The notes beneath the pieces were generated by a model. The model ran no database searches. It had not been told where the DNA came from and was given only the letters and a program-made list of their open reading frames with translations. This document shows positions 54,678-63,426 of a stretch of 64,000 nt of DNA, in pieces (positions within the stretch are counted from its first letter, which is position 1; every line of letters begins with the position of its first letter). The position numbers and the translations under genes were made by a program. The stretch is from Phycisphaerae bacterium (GTDB lineage Bacteria > Planctomycetota > Phycisphaerae > UBA1845), in NCBI GenBank assembly GCA_024102815.1, contig JAGFJJ010000010.1, forward strand, positions 62,001 through 126,000. The letters run 5' to 3'.

Positions 54678-55469
54678 TTGAAAATCCTCACCATCGTCAA
54701 ACAGGTGCCCGATTCCAACGCGACCATCAAAATCATGCCCGATGGCTCCGGGATTGACCCGGCCGGGCTAAAGCTCGTTCCTGACCCATTTGACGAGTTT
54801 GGGATTGAGCTGGCGGTCCAGCTCAAGGAGAAGCGCAAGGACGTTTCCGAAGTGGTCGCCATCACCCTGGGCCCCGACAAAGCTGCGGAAGCCCTGCGCG
54901 TGGCGCTCGCCATGGGAGCGGACAGCGGCATTCACATTAACGACGCCAAGTTCGACCCACTAAACGAGCTATTATTCGCCCAGGTGGTCGCCGAGGCGGT
55001 TCGTAAGGAAGCGGGCGATTTCTCTCTGATTTTCTGCGGGAAGTACAACATCGACCTCGACGCCGGCGCGGTCGGTCCCGCACTGGCCGAGTTTCTCGAT
55101 ATCCCGCACGTCGGCGCGATTACCGCTTTGGAGGTCAGTGACGACGGCAAGTCGTTCAAGGCCCGCCGGCGGATTGAGGGTGCCGACGAGGTCGTCGAGG
55201 GAACGCTCCCGGCGTTGATGACCATCGAGAAAGGCCTGGTTGAGCCGCGTTACCCGTCGCTGCCCAATCTCATGAAAGCCAAGAAGAAGCCGGTCAAATT
55301 GCTGACCTCTGCCGAACTGAGCGGGGACGAGGCGCTTTCCGCGGGCCTGGGATTCCAGTCCATCGCCCCCCCGCCGCCGCGACCGGAGTGCAAGTTCGTC
55401 GAGGGCGATCCGGAAGACATGGCACGGGTACTGGTTCAACTGCTCCGCGAAGAGGCAAAGGTAATTTAG
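54678..55469 (+). CDS. etfB: Electron transfer flavoprotein beta subunit
   Basis: The 263-residue protein starts with TTG (AAAGGAG eight bases before) and reads KILTIVKQVPDS, LVPDPFDEFGIELAVQLKE, VVAITLGPDKAAEALRVALA, IFCGKYNIDLDAGAVGPALA. These are the EtfB AMP-binding and docking segments. With EtfA it accepts electrons from acyl-CoA dehydrogenases. The gene for EtfA follows after one base, and a membrane Fe-S partner follows that, so the operon makes a complete ETF-to-quinone route. Confidence 0.96.
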   Translation: MKILTIVKQVPDSNATIKIMPDGSGIDPAGLKLVPDPFDEFGIELAVQLKEKRKDVSEVVAITLGPDKAAEALRVALAMGADSGIHINDAKFDPLNELLFAQVVAEAVRKEAGDFSLIFCGKYNIDLDAGAVGPALAEFLDIPHVGAITALEVSDDGKSFKARRRIEGADEVVEGTLPALMTIEKGLVEPRYPSLPNLMKAKKKPVKLLTSAELSGDEALSAGLGFQSIAPPPPRPECKFVEGDPEDMARVLVQLLREEAKVI

Positions 55470-55470
55470 C

Positions 55471-56457
55471 ATGGCCAAGAACATTCTTGTTTTTATCGAA
55501 CAACGTGAAGGGAAGATTCTGCCGGCGTCGTTCCAGCTTCTGGCGCTCGGTGAACAACTCGCGTCCAAGACCGGCGGGCAGGTCGATGCCTGCCTGGTCG
55601 GCAAAGACGTGAGCGGACTGGCGGATTCCGTGGCGTCCTACGGGGCCAAAGCCGTTTACACGATTCAAGACGCGGAACTCGCCCGGTACCGTGCTTCCGC
55701 CTACGCGTCCGCGCTCAGCGCCGCCATCGATGCGGCCAAGCCCGGCATCGTCCTGATTCCCACATCGGCCATGGGGCGCGACCTGGCCCCTCGCGTCGCC
55801 GCCCGCAAGAAAGCGGCGCTGGCCATCGACTGCACGGAGGTCAGCGCCGAGGGCGACGATCTCGTGGTCATGAAGTCGATGTACGCCGGGAAGTTTTCCG
55901 CCAAGTTCGTCCTCAAGGGCGGGCGACTCCAGATCGCCGCGGTTCGCGCCAACGCCTACGCTGCCAAGGAGCCGCAACCGGGTGTCAAGGCCACGACACA
56001 GTCCGTCGCGCTTTCGCTCGACGACAAGGCCCGGCGAGTGGACTGCAAGGAGATCGTGGCCACCGGCTCGGGAGTCAAGGACGTCACCGAGGCGGACATC
56101 GTCGTCTCCGGCGGGCGGGCTTTGAAGTCCGAGGAGAACTTCAAGATCATTTACGAACTCGCCGGCGTGCTCGATGCCGCCGTCGGCGCTTCCCGCGCCG
56201 CCTGCGACGCGGGCTACCAGCCGCACACCCGGCAGGTCGGTCTGACCGGCAAGGTCGTCACGCCCAAGCTTTACATCGCCTGCGGCATCGACGGCGCCAT
56301 TCAGCATCTTGCCGGCATGCGTGGCAGCAAGGTCATCGTGGCCATCAACACCAAGAAGGACGCCCCGATCTACAAGGTCGCCAACTACGGCTGCGTCGCC
56401 GACCTGTTCACCATGGTCCCGCTGCTGACCAAGGAGTTCGAGCGAGCCAAGGGCTGA
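55471..56457 (+). CDS. etfA: Electron transfer flavoprotein alpha subunit
   Basis: The 328-residue protein has the EtfA C-terminal FAD site (GYQPHTRQVGLTGKVVTPKL, YIACGIDGAIQHLAGM, INTKKDAPIYKVANYGCVAD) and the alpha/beta N-terminal domain (VFIEQREGKILPASFQLLAL). It pairs with EtfB one base upstream; AAAGG in the end of etfB serves as its ribosome site. The FAD accepts electrons from acyl-CoA dehydrogenases in the cytoplasm. The downstream gene probably reoxidises it. Confidence 0.96.
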   Translation: MAKNILVFIEQREGKILPASFQLLALGEQLASKTGGQVDACLVGKDVSGLADSVASYGAKAVYTIQDAELARYRASAYASALSAAIDAAKPGIVLIPTSAMGRDLAPRVAARKKAALAIDCTEVSAEGDDLVVMKSMYAGKFSAKFVLKGGRLQIAAVRANAYAAKEPQPGVKATTQSVALSLDDKARRVDCKEIVATGSGVKDVTEADIVVSGGRALKSEENFKIIYELAGVLDAAVGASRAACDAGYQPHTRQVGLTGKVVTPKLYIACGIDGAIQHLAGMRGSKVIVAINTKKDAPIYKVANYGCVADLFTMVPLLTKEFERAKG

Positions 56458-56518
56458 CGGCGCCGCGCGCTCCATGGAGGATCGATCGTCCCGCGTAGAA
56501 CCGTGAGGAGCCATTCGA

Positions 56519-58648
56519 ATGGGTCCGCTTGCCATGACGATGTTGCTGCTCGCCGGCTGGGGCATTTTCGCCTGGTCCGCCTGGCGGCGCTGGAAGTTGA
56601 TGATGGTCGGCGCGGCCGAAAATCGTGCCGACCAGCCCGGCGAACGCCTCAAGCGCACGCTGCGCTACGCCATCGCCCAGGTGCGCATGCGCCGCTACCC
56701 CCTGGCCGGCATCGCCCACCTCATCATTTTCTTCGGCTTCGCCGTCCTGCTCCTGCGCTCGTTGATCCTCTGGGGGCGGGGATACGACCCGTCATTCGAC
56801 TTCTGGATATTCGGCACCGACCAGCCGCTGGGGAAAATCTACGCCTTGCTCAAGGACATCTTCGCTCTGCTCGTGATTCTTGGCACGCTGGTCTTCGTCT
56901 ATTACCGCGTCATCGCTCGTCTGCCGCGCATGACGCTCAGCTTTGAGGGCCTGCTGATCCTCATCATCATCCTGGTGATGATGGTCTCGGATATCTTCTA
57001 CGACGGCGCCTCGATGGTGCGGGCGGCTCGCGCTCCCGGCGAAGTCTCCAGCCACGTCGTAACCGCAAGCACGGTGCCGGCCGAGCCCGGCGAGATCGCC
57101 TTCGTTCCCTACGAACCCGCCGGTTCCGTTGCGGCCATGATGGTCCAAGGGTTCTCCGATCGCGCCCTGGTAGTCCTCGCCCACGCCGGCTTCTGGACGC
57201 ACGCCGCGCTCGTGCTCATCTTCCTCAACCTGCTCCCCTACTCCAAGCACTTCCACGTCATCACCGCCATCCCCAACGTCTATACGCAGAGTCTCAAGCC
57301 CGCCCGGCTCCCGCCCATCATCGACATCGAGGGCAAGCTGGAGCGCGAAGAAACGCTGGGCATCCGCCGCATCAACCAGTTCACCTGGAAGGCCATCCTC
57401 GACTTCTACACCTGCACGGAATGCGGGCGGTGCAGCGATCACTGCCCGGCCACAAATACGGGCAAGAAGCTCTCGCCCAAGCATTTCACGCTCGACTTGC
57501 GCGACTTCCTTTACGCCCAGAAGGAGCCGCTCGTTGCTGCCAAGGCAAGTGGAAATGGCAGCGCCGCCGGCAACGGCGAAGCCGGCGACAACGGCCAGCC
57601 CGACGAGCACCACAAGGATCTTGTCGACGGCGTGATCGACCCCGAAGTCCTCTGGGCCTGCACGACCTGCCGCGCCTGCGAGCAGGAGTGCCCCGTGTTC
57701 ATCAGCTACGTCGACAAGATCGTGGACATGCGCCGTTACCTCGTCCAGGAACGCGGCGAGTTCCCCAACCAGTTGCAGTCGGCATTCAAGGGGCTGGAGA
57801 CCAACGCCAATCCGTGGAGCTTCCCGGCCGAGGACCGCGCCGCATGGGCCGAGGGGCTGGACATCCCCACCCTCGCCGAGAAGCCCGACGTTCCTGTACT
57901 CCTTTGGGTGGGATGCGCTCCCGCATTCGACGAGCGCGCCAAGAAAGTCACCCGCGCCACGGCCCGCCTCCTCCAAAAAGCCGGCGTGGACTTCGCCATC
58001 CTCGGAACCGAAGAGCAGTGCACCGGCGACCCCGCCCGCCGCGCCGGCAACGAGTACCTCTTCCAGATGTTCGCCCAGGCCAACATCGAGGTCCTCAACG
58101 GCTACGGCGTGGACAAGAAGACCGTCGTCACCGTCTGCCCCCACTGCTTTAATACCCTCAAGAACGAGTACGCCGATTTCGGCGGCAACTACAACGTCGT
58201 CCACCACACGACCTTCCTCGCCGGACTGATCCGTCAGGGCAAGCTCAAGCCGACCAGACGCGTCGATCGCGCCGTCGCCTTCCACGACTCCTGCTACCTC
58301 GGCCGGTACAACGACGTCTACGACGATCCGCGAACGGTGCTCTCCTCGATTCCCGGCGTGCGCCTGGTCGAGCCGGTGCAGACGCGCGACCGCGGCATGT
58401 GCTGCGGAGCGGGCGGGGCACAGATGTTCAAGGAAGAAGAAGAGGGCAAGGAGCGGGTCAACGTCGCCCGAACGCAGCAGCTTCTCGACACCAAGCCCGA
58501 CGCCATCGGCAGCGCCTGCCCCTTCTGCATGCGCATGCTCATCGACGGCTTGGCCGAGAAGGAAAAGGAGGACCTGCCCCAGCTCGACGTGGCCGAAATG
58601 CTGCTGGAAGCGGTGGAAATCGAGGAACCGGTGGCGTCCGAGGTGTAA
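56519..58648 (+). CDS. Membrane Fe-S oxidoreductase of the EtfX/FadF type (ETF:quinone oxidoreductase)
   Basis: The 709-residue protein has NarI-like membrane helices over the first about 260 residues. Two 4Fe-4S sites follow, CTECGRCSDHC near 302 and CTTCRACEQECP near 381, and then two CCG-type domains (CPHCFNTLKNEY, CCGAGGAQMF, CPFCMRM) of the heterodisulfide reductase HdrD family. It would take electrons from EtfAB and give them to menaquinone. Linkage to etfBA and the layout match the known ETF-linked FadF/EtfX membrane proteins. A Gly/Ser/Asn-rich linker lies between the two cluster sites. GAGGAG lies eight bases before the ATG. Confidence 0.92.
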   Translation: MGPLAMTMLLLAGWGIFAWSAWRRWKLMMVGAAENRADQPGERLKRTLRYAIAQVRMRRYPLAGIAHLIIFFGFAVLLLRSLILWGRGYDPSFDFWIFGTDQPLGKIYALLKDIFALLVILGTLVFVYYRVIARLPRMTLSFEGLLILIIILVMMVSDIFYDGASMVRAARAPGEVSSHVVTASTVPAEPGEIAFVPYEPAGSVAAMMVQGFSDRALVVLAHAGFWTHAALVLIFLNLLPYSKHFHVITAIPNVYTQSLKPARLPPIIDIEGKLEREETLGIRRINQFTWKAILDFYTCTECGRCSDHCPATNTGKKLSPKHFTLDLRDFLYAQKEPLVAAKASGNGSAAGNGEAGDNGQPDEHHKDLVDGVIDPEVLWACTTCRACEQECPVFISYVDKIVDMRRYLVQERGEFPNQLQSAFKGLETNANPWSFPAEDRAAWAEGLDIPTLAEKPDVPVLLWVGCAPAFDERAKKVTRATARLLQKAGVDFAILGTEEQCTGDPARRAGNEYLFQMFAQANIEVLNGYGVDKKTVVTVCPHCFNTLKNEYADFGGNYNVVHHTTFLAGLIRQGKLKPTRRVDRAVAFHDSCYLGRYNDVYDDPRTVLSSIPGVRLVEPVQTRDRGMCCGAGGAQMFKEEEEGKERVNVARTQQLLDTKPDAIGSACPFCMRMLIDGLAEKEKEDLPQLDVAEMLLEAVEIEEPVASEV

Positions 58649-58807
58649 CAGTTCTGGGGCGCTCACTTTGCGCACCGATTCGAGTGAGCGCCCTTGCGCG
58701 TTATTACTATAGGGGGACCCGCCGGGTGGCGTGGTCCAGCCCGCCGATGGCGGGCGCCGCGATGAGATTTGCCCCGTTCCCCGACGGCCAGATTGGAGGC
58801 CAAACGC

Positions 58808-58885
58808 ATGCAATGGCCACTGTTACTACTGCTCGGCGTGGCGTTCTGGTTCGTTACGATTCTGGAGAGACTGACGGCGTTCTAA
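58808..58885 (+). CDS. Predicted 25-residue single-pass membrane protein
   Basis: A 25-codon frame encodes MQWPLLLLLGVAFWFVTILE and five more residues: one hydrophobic helix with a short charged end. A perfect TTGGAGG ribosome site lies eight bases before the ATG. It falls in the 370-base gap between the FadF-like gene and the MmgE/PrpD gene, where no other frame is convincing. Many bacterial microproteins of this form bind larger membrane complexes, here possibly the oxidoreductase just upstream; that partner is a guess. It is too short for homology to be judged. Confidence 0.5.
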   Translation: MQWPLLLLLGVAFWFVTILERLTAF

Positions 58886-59018
58886 AACCAAGCGAACCCC
58901 TTGGGGCTCACTGGCATTCGCCCGCAGGGCGCACGATCGTAGCCGGCGGCTTCAGCCCCCGGTTGCGGCTCGTACCATGTTCAACGATGACTGACGCATT
59001 CAATACGAAGGGAACGTC

Positions 59019-60392
59019 ATGACCATTGCCAACAAACTCGCCAAGTGGACGAAAGAACTCAAGTTCGAGGACCTGCCCGCCAAGACCGTGCATGAGGTCA
59101 AACGGCGCGTGATCGACTCCCTGGCCACCACCCTGGGCGCCTACTGGTCGCATCCCGCCCGCGTCGCCCGGGCCAAGGCCATGGCCGTCAGCGACATGCC
59201 CCCCTCGTCCACGGTCTGGGGCACCGACCACCACACCACGCCCGACCTCGCCACCTTCGCCAATGGCGCCATGGTCCGCTACCTCGACTACAACGACACC
59301 TACCTCAGCAAGGAACCGGCCCACCCCTCGGACAACATCGCCCCCACGGTCGCCGTCACGCAGAGCGCCGGCCGCCCCGGCCGCGATCTCATCCTCGCCG
59401 CGGTCATCGGCTACGAAATCCAGTGCCGCATGTGCGACGCCGCCAGCTTGCGCGCCGGCGGATGGGACCACGTCACCTACGGCGCCCTCTCCACCGCCCT
59501 GCTCGCCGGCAAGTTGTGGAACCTCTCCGCGGAGCAGCTCGAGCACGCCCTGGGGCTCGCCGGCGTGTGCAACATCACCACCCGCCAGACCCGCACCGGG
59601 CAGATCTCCGACTGGAAAGCCTGCGCCTTCGCCAACGCCGCCCGCAACGGCGTCTTCGCGGCCGACCTCGCCCGCCGCGGCATGACCGGCCCCAACGAAA
59701 TCTTCGAAGGCCCCAAGGGTCTCATGCACCAGCTCAACCTCGGCGGGCTCAAGGAGATGACCCTCGGCAAGGACGGCGACTTCATGATCGACAAGACCTA
59801 CATCAAGTTCTGGCCTGCGGAGTATCACTCGCAGTCGGCCATCGACGCCTGCCTCCAGCTTCGCCCGCAGATCGGTGGCAAAAAGATTGAGAAGATTCAC
59901 ATCAAGAGCTTCGAGGCCGCGGTGAGCATCATCGGTTCCGAGCCGGAGAAGCTCCGCCCCACCTCACGCGAGACCGCCGACCACTCCATGTTCTACTGCT
60001 GCGCGGCCGCACTGCTCGACGGCGACGTGACGCTGGCGACGTTTGACGAGGACCGCCTGGCCGATCCGAAAATTCTCGACCTGATCGATCGCACGAAAAT
60101 CGTCGAGGACGCGGAAATGAATCGCGGCTATCCCAAGGGCATCCCCAACGACGTGACCATCACGCTTGCAGACGGTACGAAGCTCAACAAGCGCGTGGAC
60201 TTCCCCCGCGGCCACGCCGGCAACCCCATGACCGACGACGAGGTCGTGGCCAAGTTCAAGCGCATGGCCGACGGCGTGGTGGACGCTCCCACGGCCGACT
60301 TCATGCTCGAACAGGCCTGGGCATTGGACAAGCTGACCGACGTGACGCCGCTGTTTACGTTCAAGGTGACGGAGCCGAAAGGCGGGAAGTAG
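59019..60392 (+). CDS. MmgE/PrpD family protein (2-methylcitrate dehydratase-like)
   Basis: The 457-residue protein matches MmgE/PrpD: KRRVIDSLATTLGAYWSHPA, MVRYLDYNDTYLSKEPAHPS, GVCNITTRQTRTGQISDWKA, and KFWPAEYHSQSAIDACLQLR. PrpD-type members dehydrate 2-methylcitrate in propionate use, but the family includes several other dehydratases and no methylcitrate synthase or lyase is nearby, so the substrate is open. Its position after the ETF operon suggests acyl-CoA or branched-chain catabolism. Start ATG at 59019. Confidence 0.9.
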   Translation: MTIANKLAKWTKELKFEDLPAKTVHEVKRRVIDSLATTLGAYWSHPARVARAKAMAVSDMPPSSTVWGTDHHTTPDLATFANGAMVRYLDYNDTYLSKEPAHPSDNIAPTVAVTQSAGRPGRDLILAAVIGYEIQCRMCDAASLRAGGWDHVTYGALSTALLAGKLWNLSAEQLEHALGLAGVCNITTRQTRTGQISDWKACAFANAARNGVFAADLARRGMTGPNEIFEGPKGLMHQLNLGGLKEMTLGKDGDFMIDKTYIKFWPAEYHSQSAIDACLQLRPQIGGKKIEKIHIKSFEAAVSIIGSEPEKLRPTSRETADHSMFYCCAAALLDGDVTLATFDEDRLADPKILDLIDRTKIVEDAEMNRGYPKGIPNDVTITLADGTKLNKRVDFPRGHAGNPMTDDEVVAKFKRMADGVVDAPTADFMLEQAWALDKLTDVTPLFTFKVTEPKGGK

Positions 60393-60460
60393 ACGGAGCC
60401 CGAGCAGGTGACGCCCGCGCGACGGAGTTTTCAATTGCGGGATGTGCCCGAGCGGGGTGG

Positions 60461-60480
60461 CCCACCGCTTCAGCGGTGGG
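60461..60480. repeat. Perfect intergenic palindrome (REP-like)
   Basis: CCCACCGCT-TC-AGCGGTGGG is a perfect 9-bp inverted repeat between the MmgE/PrpD gene and the nuclease-like gene. A weaker sequence of the same flavour (CCCACGGCTGTCAAG) lies about 40 bases on. Such palindromes are typical of REP-type elements, but no repeat of this one is seen elsewhere in the window. Confidence 0.55.
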
Positions 60481-60594
60481 GGAGCGACATGGATATTGGG
60501 AGGGGGCGTTGCCCACGGCTGTCAAGTCAGCTTTGCAGCCCCGCTGCCAAAGCGCTGTAGCCCACAGCGAAGGAGAATCTCGGAGGAATTACAG

Positions 60595-61467
60595 TCATTC
60601 CATTTCAGCGAGACGATCAACGTGCGCTTGAGGAAACCAGGGGTTCGGAGTCTCGGCTATACCTGTCAACATATCCGAACAACCGGTAAGCGTGACAAAT
60701 TCAAGATGCGAAATAGTCAAGGGTGCCCCCTGCAGCTCATTCCCAGCGAAGCAATCGTGGCCGACAAAAACACTGCACCGATCGACCTGCTTTGGGTCAC
60801 CATTTCTGGTACCGTTTGCAGCGTAGTCGATTTTCCAGAGCCTCCCATCTGGAACGACCAAGATCGGCAGAATCAGCGAAAGAAAAGTGCCATTGCACTC
60901 TTTGCCTTCGGACGCGGCCTCATCCGCCAAGTCTTGCGCGGACGCGAGCGCTTGAGACCACTTTTCGAAGACATCCGCATCGCTTGCAATAATTTCCCCT
61001 TCCTTCGACTTGCCAATCTGTGGGCAATTCTTGCCAACAGGTTCGCCGATTTGATATTCGGAAGCCGGATGATCGCTCACGCGGATCGTCTTGCAGTAAC
61101 CTGCTATAGCAGGAATGTATGGACGATCCTGCGGAACTTGATCGGGGTCGTAGGAGTGCAGCAATTCATGGAAGCTCTCTTCGGGAGCTCGCGGAACACA
61201 CATGATCAACAAGGGAAAGTTGGTTGTGACGTGCTTACATTCGACGGCACACCGAACCCGGAAAGGACCTTTGGATTTCTGTGCCCGGATGTCGAATTGG
61301 CGGCGTTTGCCAGTTACAGGATCGGTGTAGGAACCACCATGTTGGCATTCGAAGCCCAATCCTGAAATTCGCTCTAGACATTGAAGCTCGAAGGCAAAGT
61401 CGGATGAGGTATTTAGGTATTCAAGCATATCCTCTTGGCAAATCGGGAGGTTTTTCAGTTTGGCCAT
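60595..61467 (-). CDS. Orphan PD-(D/E)xK nuclease-fold protein (predicted)
   Basis: The 290-residue protein has a restriction-endonuclease-like core: Glu27 in FAFELQ, Asp59 in QFDIRA, then VECKH with Glu76 and Lys78, the E...D...ExK arrangement of this superfamily. The middle and C-terminus have no recognised domain. ATG at 61467 with GAGG just upstream is preferred to an ATG 29 codons earlier. Base composition is lower in GC than the neighbours and a palindrome lies past its 3' end, so it may be acquired DNA. No methyltransferase or toxin partner is adjacent; it could be a stand-alone defence or repair nuclease. Confidence 0.72.
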   Translation of the reverse strand: MAKLKNLPICQEDMLEYLNTSSDFAFELQCLERISGLGFECQHGGSYTDPVTGKRRQFDIRAQKSKGPFRVRCAVECKHVTTNFPLLIMCVPRAPEESFHELLHSYDPDQVPQDRPYIPAIAGYCKTIRVSDHPASEYQIGEPVGKNCPQIGKSKEGEIIASDADVFEKWSQALASAQDLADEAASEGKECNGTFLSLILPILVVPDGRLWKIDYAANGTRNGDPKQVDRCSVFVGHDCFAGNELQGAPLTISHLEFVTLTGCSDMLTGIAETPNPWFPQAHVDRLAEME

Positions 61468-61609
61468 GCCCTCGCCGTCCTTTGCGCGTCCATTCGCGAC
61501 TTGCTCAATTCGGGCAAGTGGAGTGCCCAACGAGTCTCGCGCCGTGGGGAGCAACAGAGGATTCTATCCTTCACTCGTTGAACAGGCGAACTCTCGCGTG
61601 GCCCGATTC

Positions 61610-63133
61610 CTACGCGTTCATGTCCTTCCACCGTTTGGCCAGTTGCCCGAAGATCGCCAGGGCGATGGCCGCGGCGAATCCGGTCGCCGCGAAGGGAATC
61701 CATACGTGGTATTGCGGGTGATACGTGTCCCAGAGCAGCTTCGTCGCCGTGTCCGCGTCGACACCGAGAACCGCCTGGAGTTTGGCGAAGGCCTCTGTTC
61801 GCGAAACCCCCGTAACCGTTTCCAGCGTTGCGACCGAACCGTCCCAGGTTTTCCCGGCCACGTACGACGTGTGTTGCACAAGATACTTCAGCGCCAGCGT
61901 GGCCTTCTCCCCGTAGTTGCCGTACACCACGCCCGCGATGTACGAGCCCGCCCCGACGCCCACGCCGACGGGGATGTTGACGTACCCGAGGTAGAGCCCG
62001 CGCTTGCCCGGCGGCGCGATCAGGTTGAGGTACTCGTTCTTCTTCGGCCCGGTGAGCATCTCGCCCAGCGAAAAGCAGACGATACCCAGCAGAAGGAACC
62101 AGCCGTTGCCCGTCATTCCCGCCACGAGCACGCCGGCTGTGGCCATGACCATTCCGAAGAACATGGCCGACAAGGCCCGCATCCGCCGCACCGCCCAAGA
62201 CACCGGCACCATCAGGCACACGATGAGCAGCGCATTGAGCGAAAGGAGCACTTGCTGCGGCACGCGAAGCTGGCCGTTCGGACCCGTTTCGCGCCAGCTC
62301 TCGAACGGCGCCCAGGCTGCGACCTTGGAGCTGTCCACCCAATCCACGATGAAGTTCGGCTGGAGATCCCAGAGCTGGTACATCATCATCCAGAAGCAGG
62401 ACATGATCATCAACCAGATGAACAGCCGCGGCTCGAACACGTGGCGGATCGTCGTCCAGAGCACACCGAGCGGGTTCTGTGTCTTGGACGCTCCGGACGG
62501 CACGTCGCGATAGGTGAACAGCATGATGTAATTCATCGCCGTGAAGCCGGCACACGCCAGAAAAAGCGTCCGCCATCCGCCGTCGGCGCGGTTGGCGTTC
62601 AGCAGGAGCGGCGATACGTAGTGCCCGATCAGCGATCCAACGTTAACGATCCAGTAAAAGACGCCCCAGCCGAGCGATGAGCTCTCTTTGCTCAACTGGT
62701 GACCGAGCGTTGCCTGCAAGCTGGGCTTGAAGAACGACGTGCCGAAGGCGAGGATGACAATGCCGGCGAAGAACCCTTCGTAGCTGTGCGTGAACGCCAT
62801 CATGAGGTAGCCGATGATGTTCACGGTGATGGAGAACGCGAGCGAGTTCTTGTAGCCGTAGCGATCCGCGAATCCGCCCGTCGCCATGGGCAGGATCGAC
62901 TGGATCACCGCCCACCACATGTAGATCACGCCCTTGTGCTGGGCGGTCAGGTGCAGCCCGCCGGGCTCGGTGGCCTGCATGATGTAGATGGGCGCGACCG
63001 GCCGGAGCGTGTAGTAGGCCAGCCGCTCCCACATCTCGATGATGTTGCACAGCCAGTAGGTGGAGTTAAGTCGCCGTGACGCCGGCGGTGCGAATTCTTC
63101 CATCCGGTCGGTGTCGCTCGACGAGTTGCTCAA
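61610..63133 (-). CDS. POT/PTR2-like major facilitator transporter
   Basis: The 507-residue protein has about 12 membrane helices. The N-terminal motif IIEMWERLAYYTLRPV is the ExxER-x-x-YY signature of proton-coupled peptide transporters, and SFFKPSLQATLGHQL matches their second conserved region. Loop GLYLGYVNIPVGVGVG lies late. It should take up small peptides with protons; the substrate is not established. The start is TTG with GAGAGAGGA just upstream; an ATG ten codons later is the alternative. Confidence 0.85.
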   Translation of the reverse strand: MSNSSSDTDRMEEFAPPASRRLNSTYWLCNIIEMWERLAYYTLRPVAPIYIMQATEPGGLHLTAQHKGVIYMWWAVIQSILPMATGGFADRYGYKNSLAFSITVNIIGYLMMAFTHSYEGFFAGIVILAFGTSFFKPSLQATLGHQLSKESSSLGWGVFYWIVNVGSLIGHYVSPLLLNANRADGGWRTLFLACAGFTAMNYIMLFTYRDVPSGASKTQNPLGVLWTTIRHVFEPRLFIWLMIMSCFWMMMYQLWDLQPNFIVDWVDSSKVAAWAPFESWRETGPNGQLRVPQQVLLSLNALLIVCLMVPVSWAVRRMRALSAMFFGMVMATAGVLVAGMTGNGWFLLLGIVCFSLGEMLTGPKKNEYLNLIAPPGKRGLYLGYVNIPVGVGVGAGSYIAGVVYGNYGEKATLALKYLVQHTSYVAGKTWDGSVATLETVTGVSRTEAFAKLQAVLGVDADTATKLLWDTYHPQYHVWIPFAATGFAAAIALAIFGQLAKRWKDMNA

Positions 63134-63352
63134 TATTCCTCTTCCTCTCTCTCAGCTTGGAGCATGCCATGCGGCGGCGAAACAGGAACGGCACGGCCCA
63201 GTCTCACCGACTCCCCTCCCGGGAGGAGCTCACGAAGGACCGGCCGTGCAACGCCACGATGCGGCAACTGCGCCCTAAGTTTCGTCCAATGGCGAAGTTA
63301 GGGCTTCGTCATGGTGGGTTCCCCCAGACTTCGAATCTCGGGAATTCCCACG

Positions 63353-63379
63353 TTGCCAGACGCCAAGTCCGCCTATAAT
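63353..63379 (+). promoter_or_regulatory. Candidate promoter before the right-edge secreted gene
   Basis: TTGCCA and a perfect TATAAT are separated by 15 bases, about 50 bases before the ATG at 63427. The rest of the 293-base gap upstream holds nothing I recognise. Confidence 0.5.
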
Positions 63380-63426
63380 GGGGAGTCTGGGGCGATTACT
63401 CAAGATCTTATCGGAACTCAACAGAA

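Noticed and set aside
60442-61365. 307-codon open frame antisense to the nuclease-like gene
   Set aside because: The opposite strand has a ribosome site and a nuclease motif set; this frame starts inside the palindrome region and has neither.
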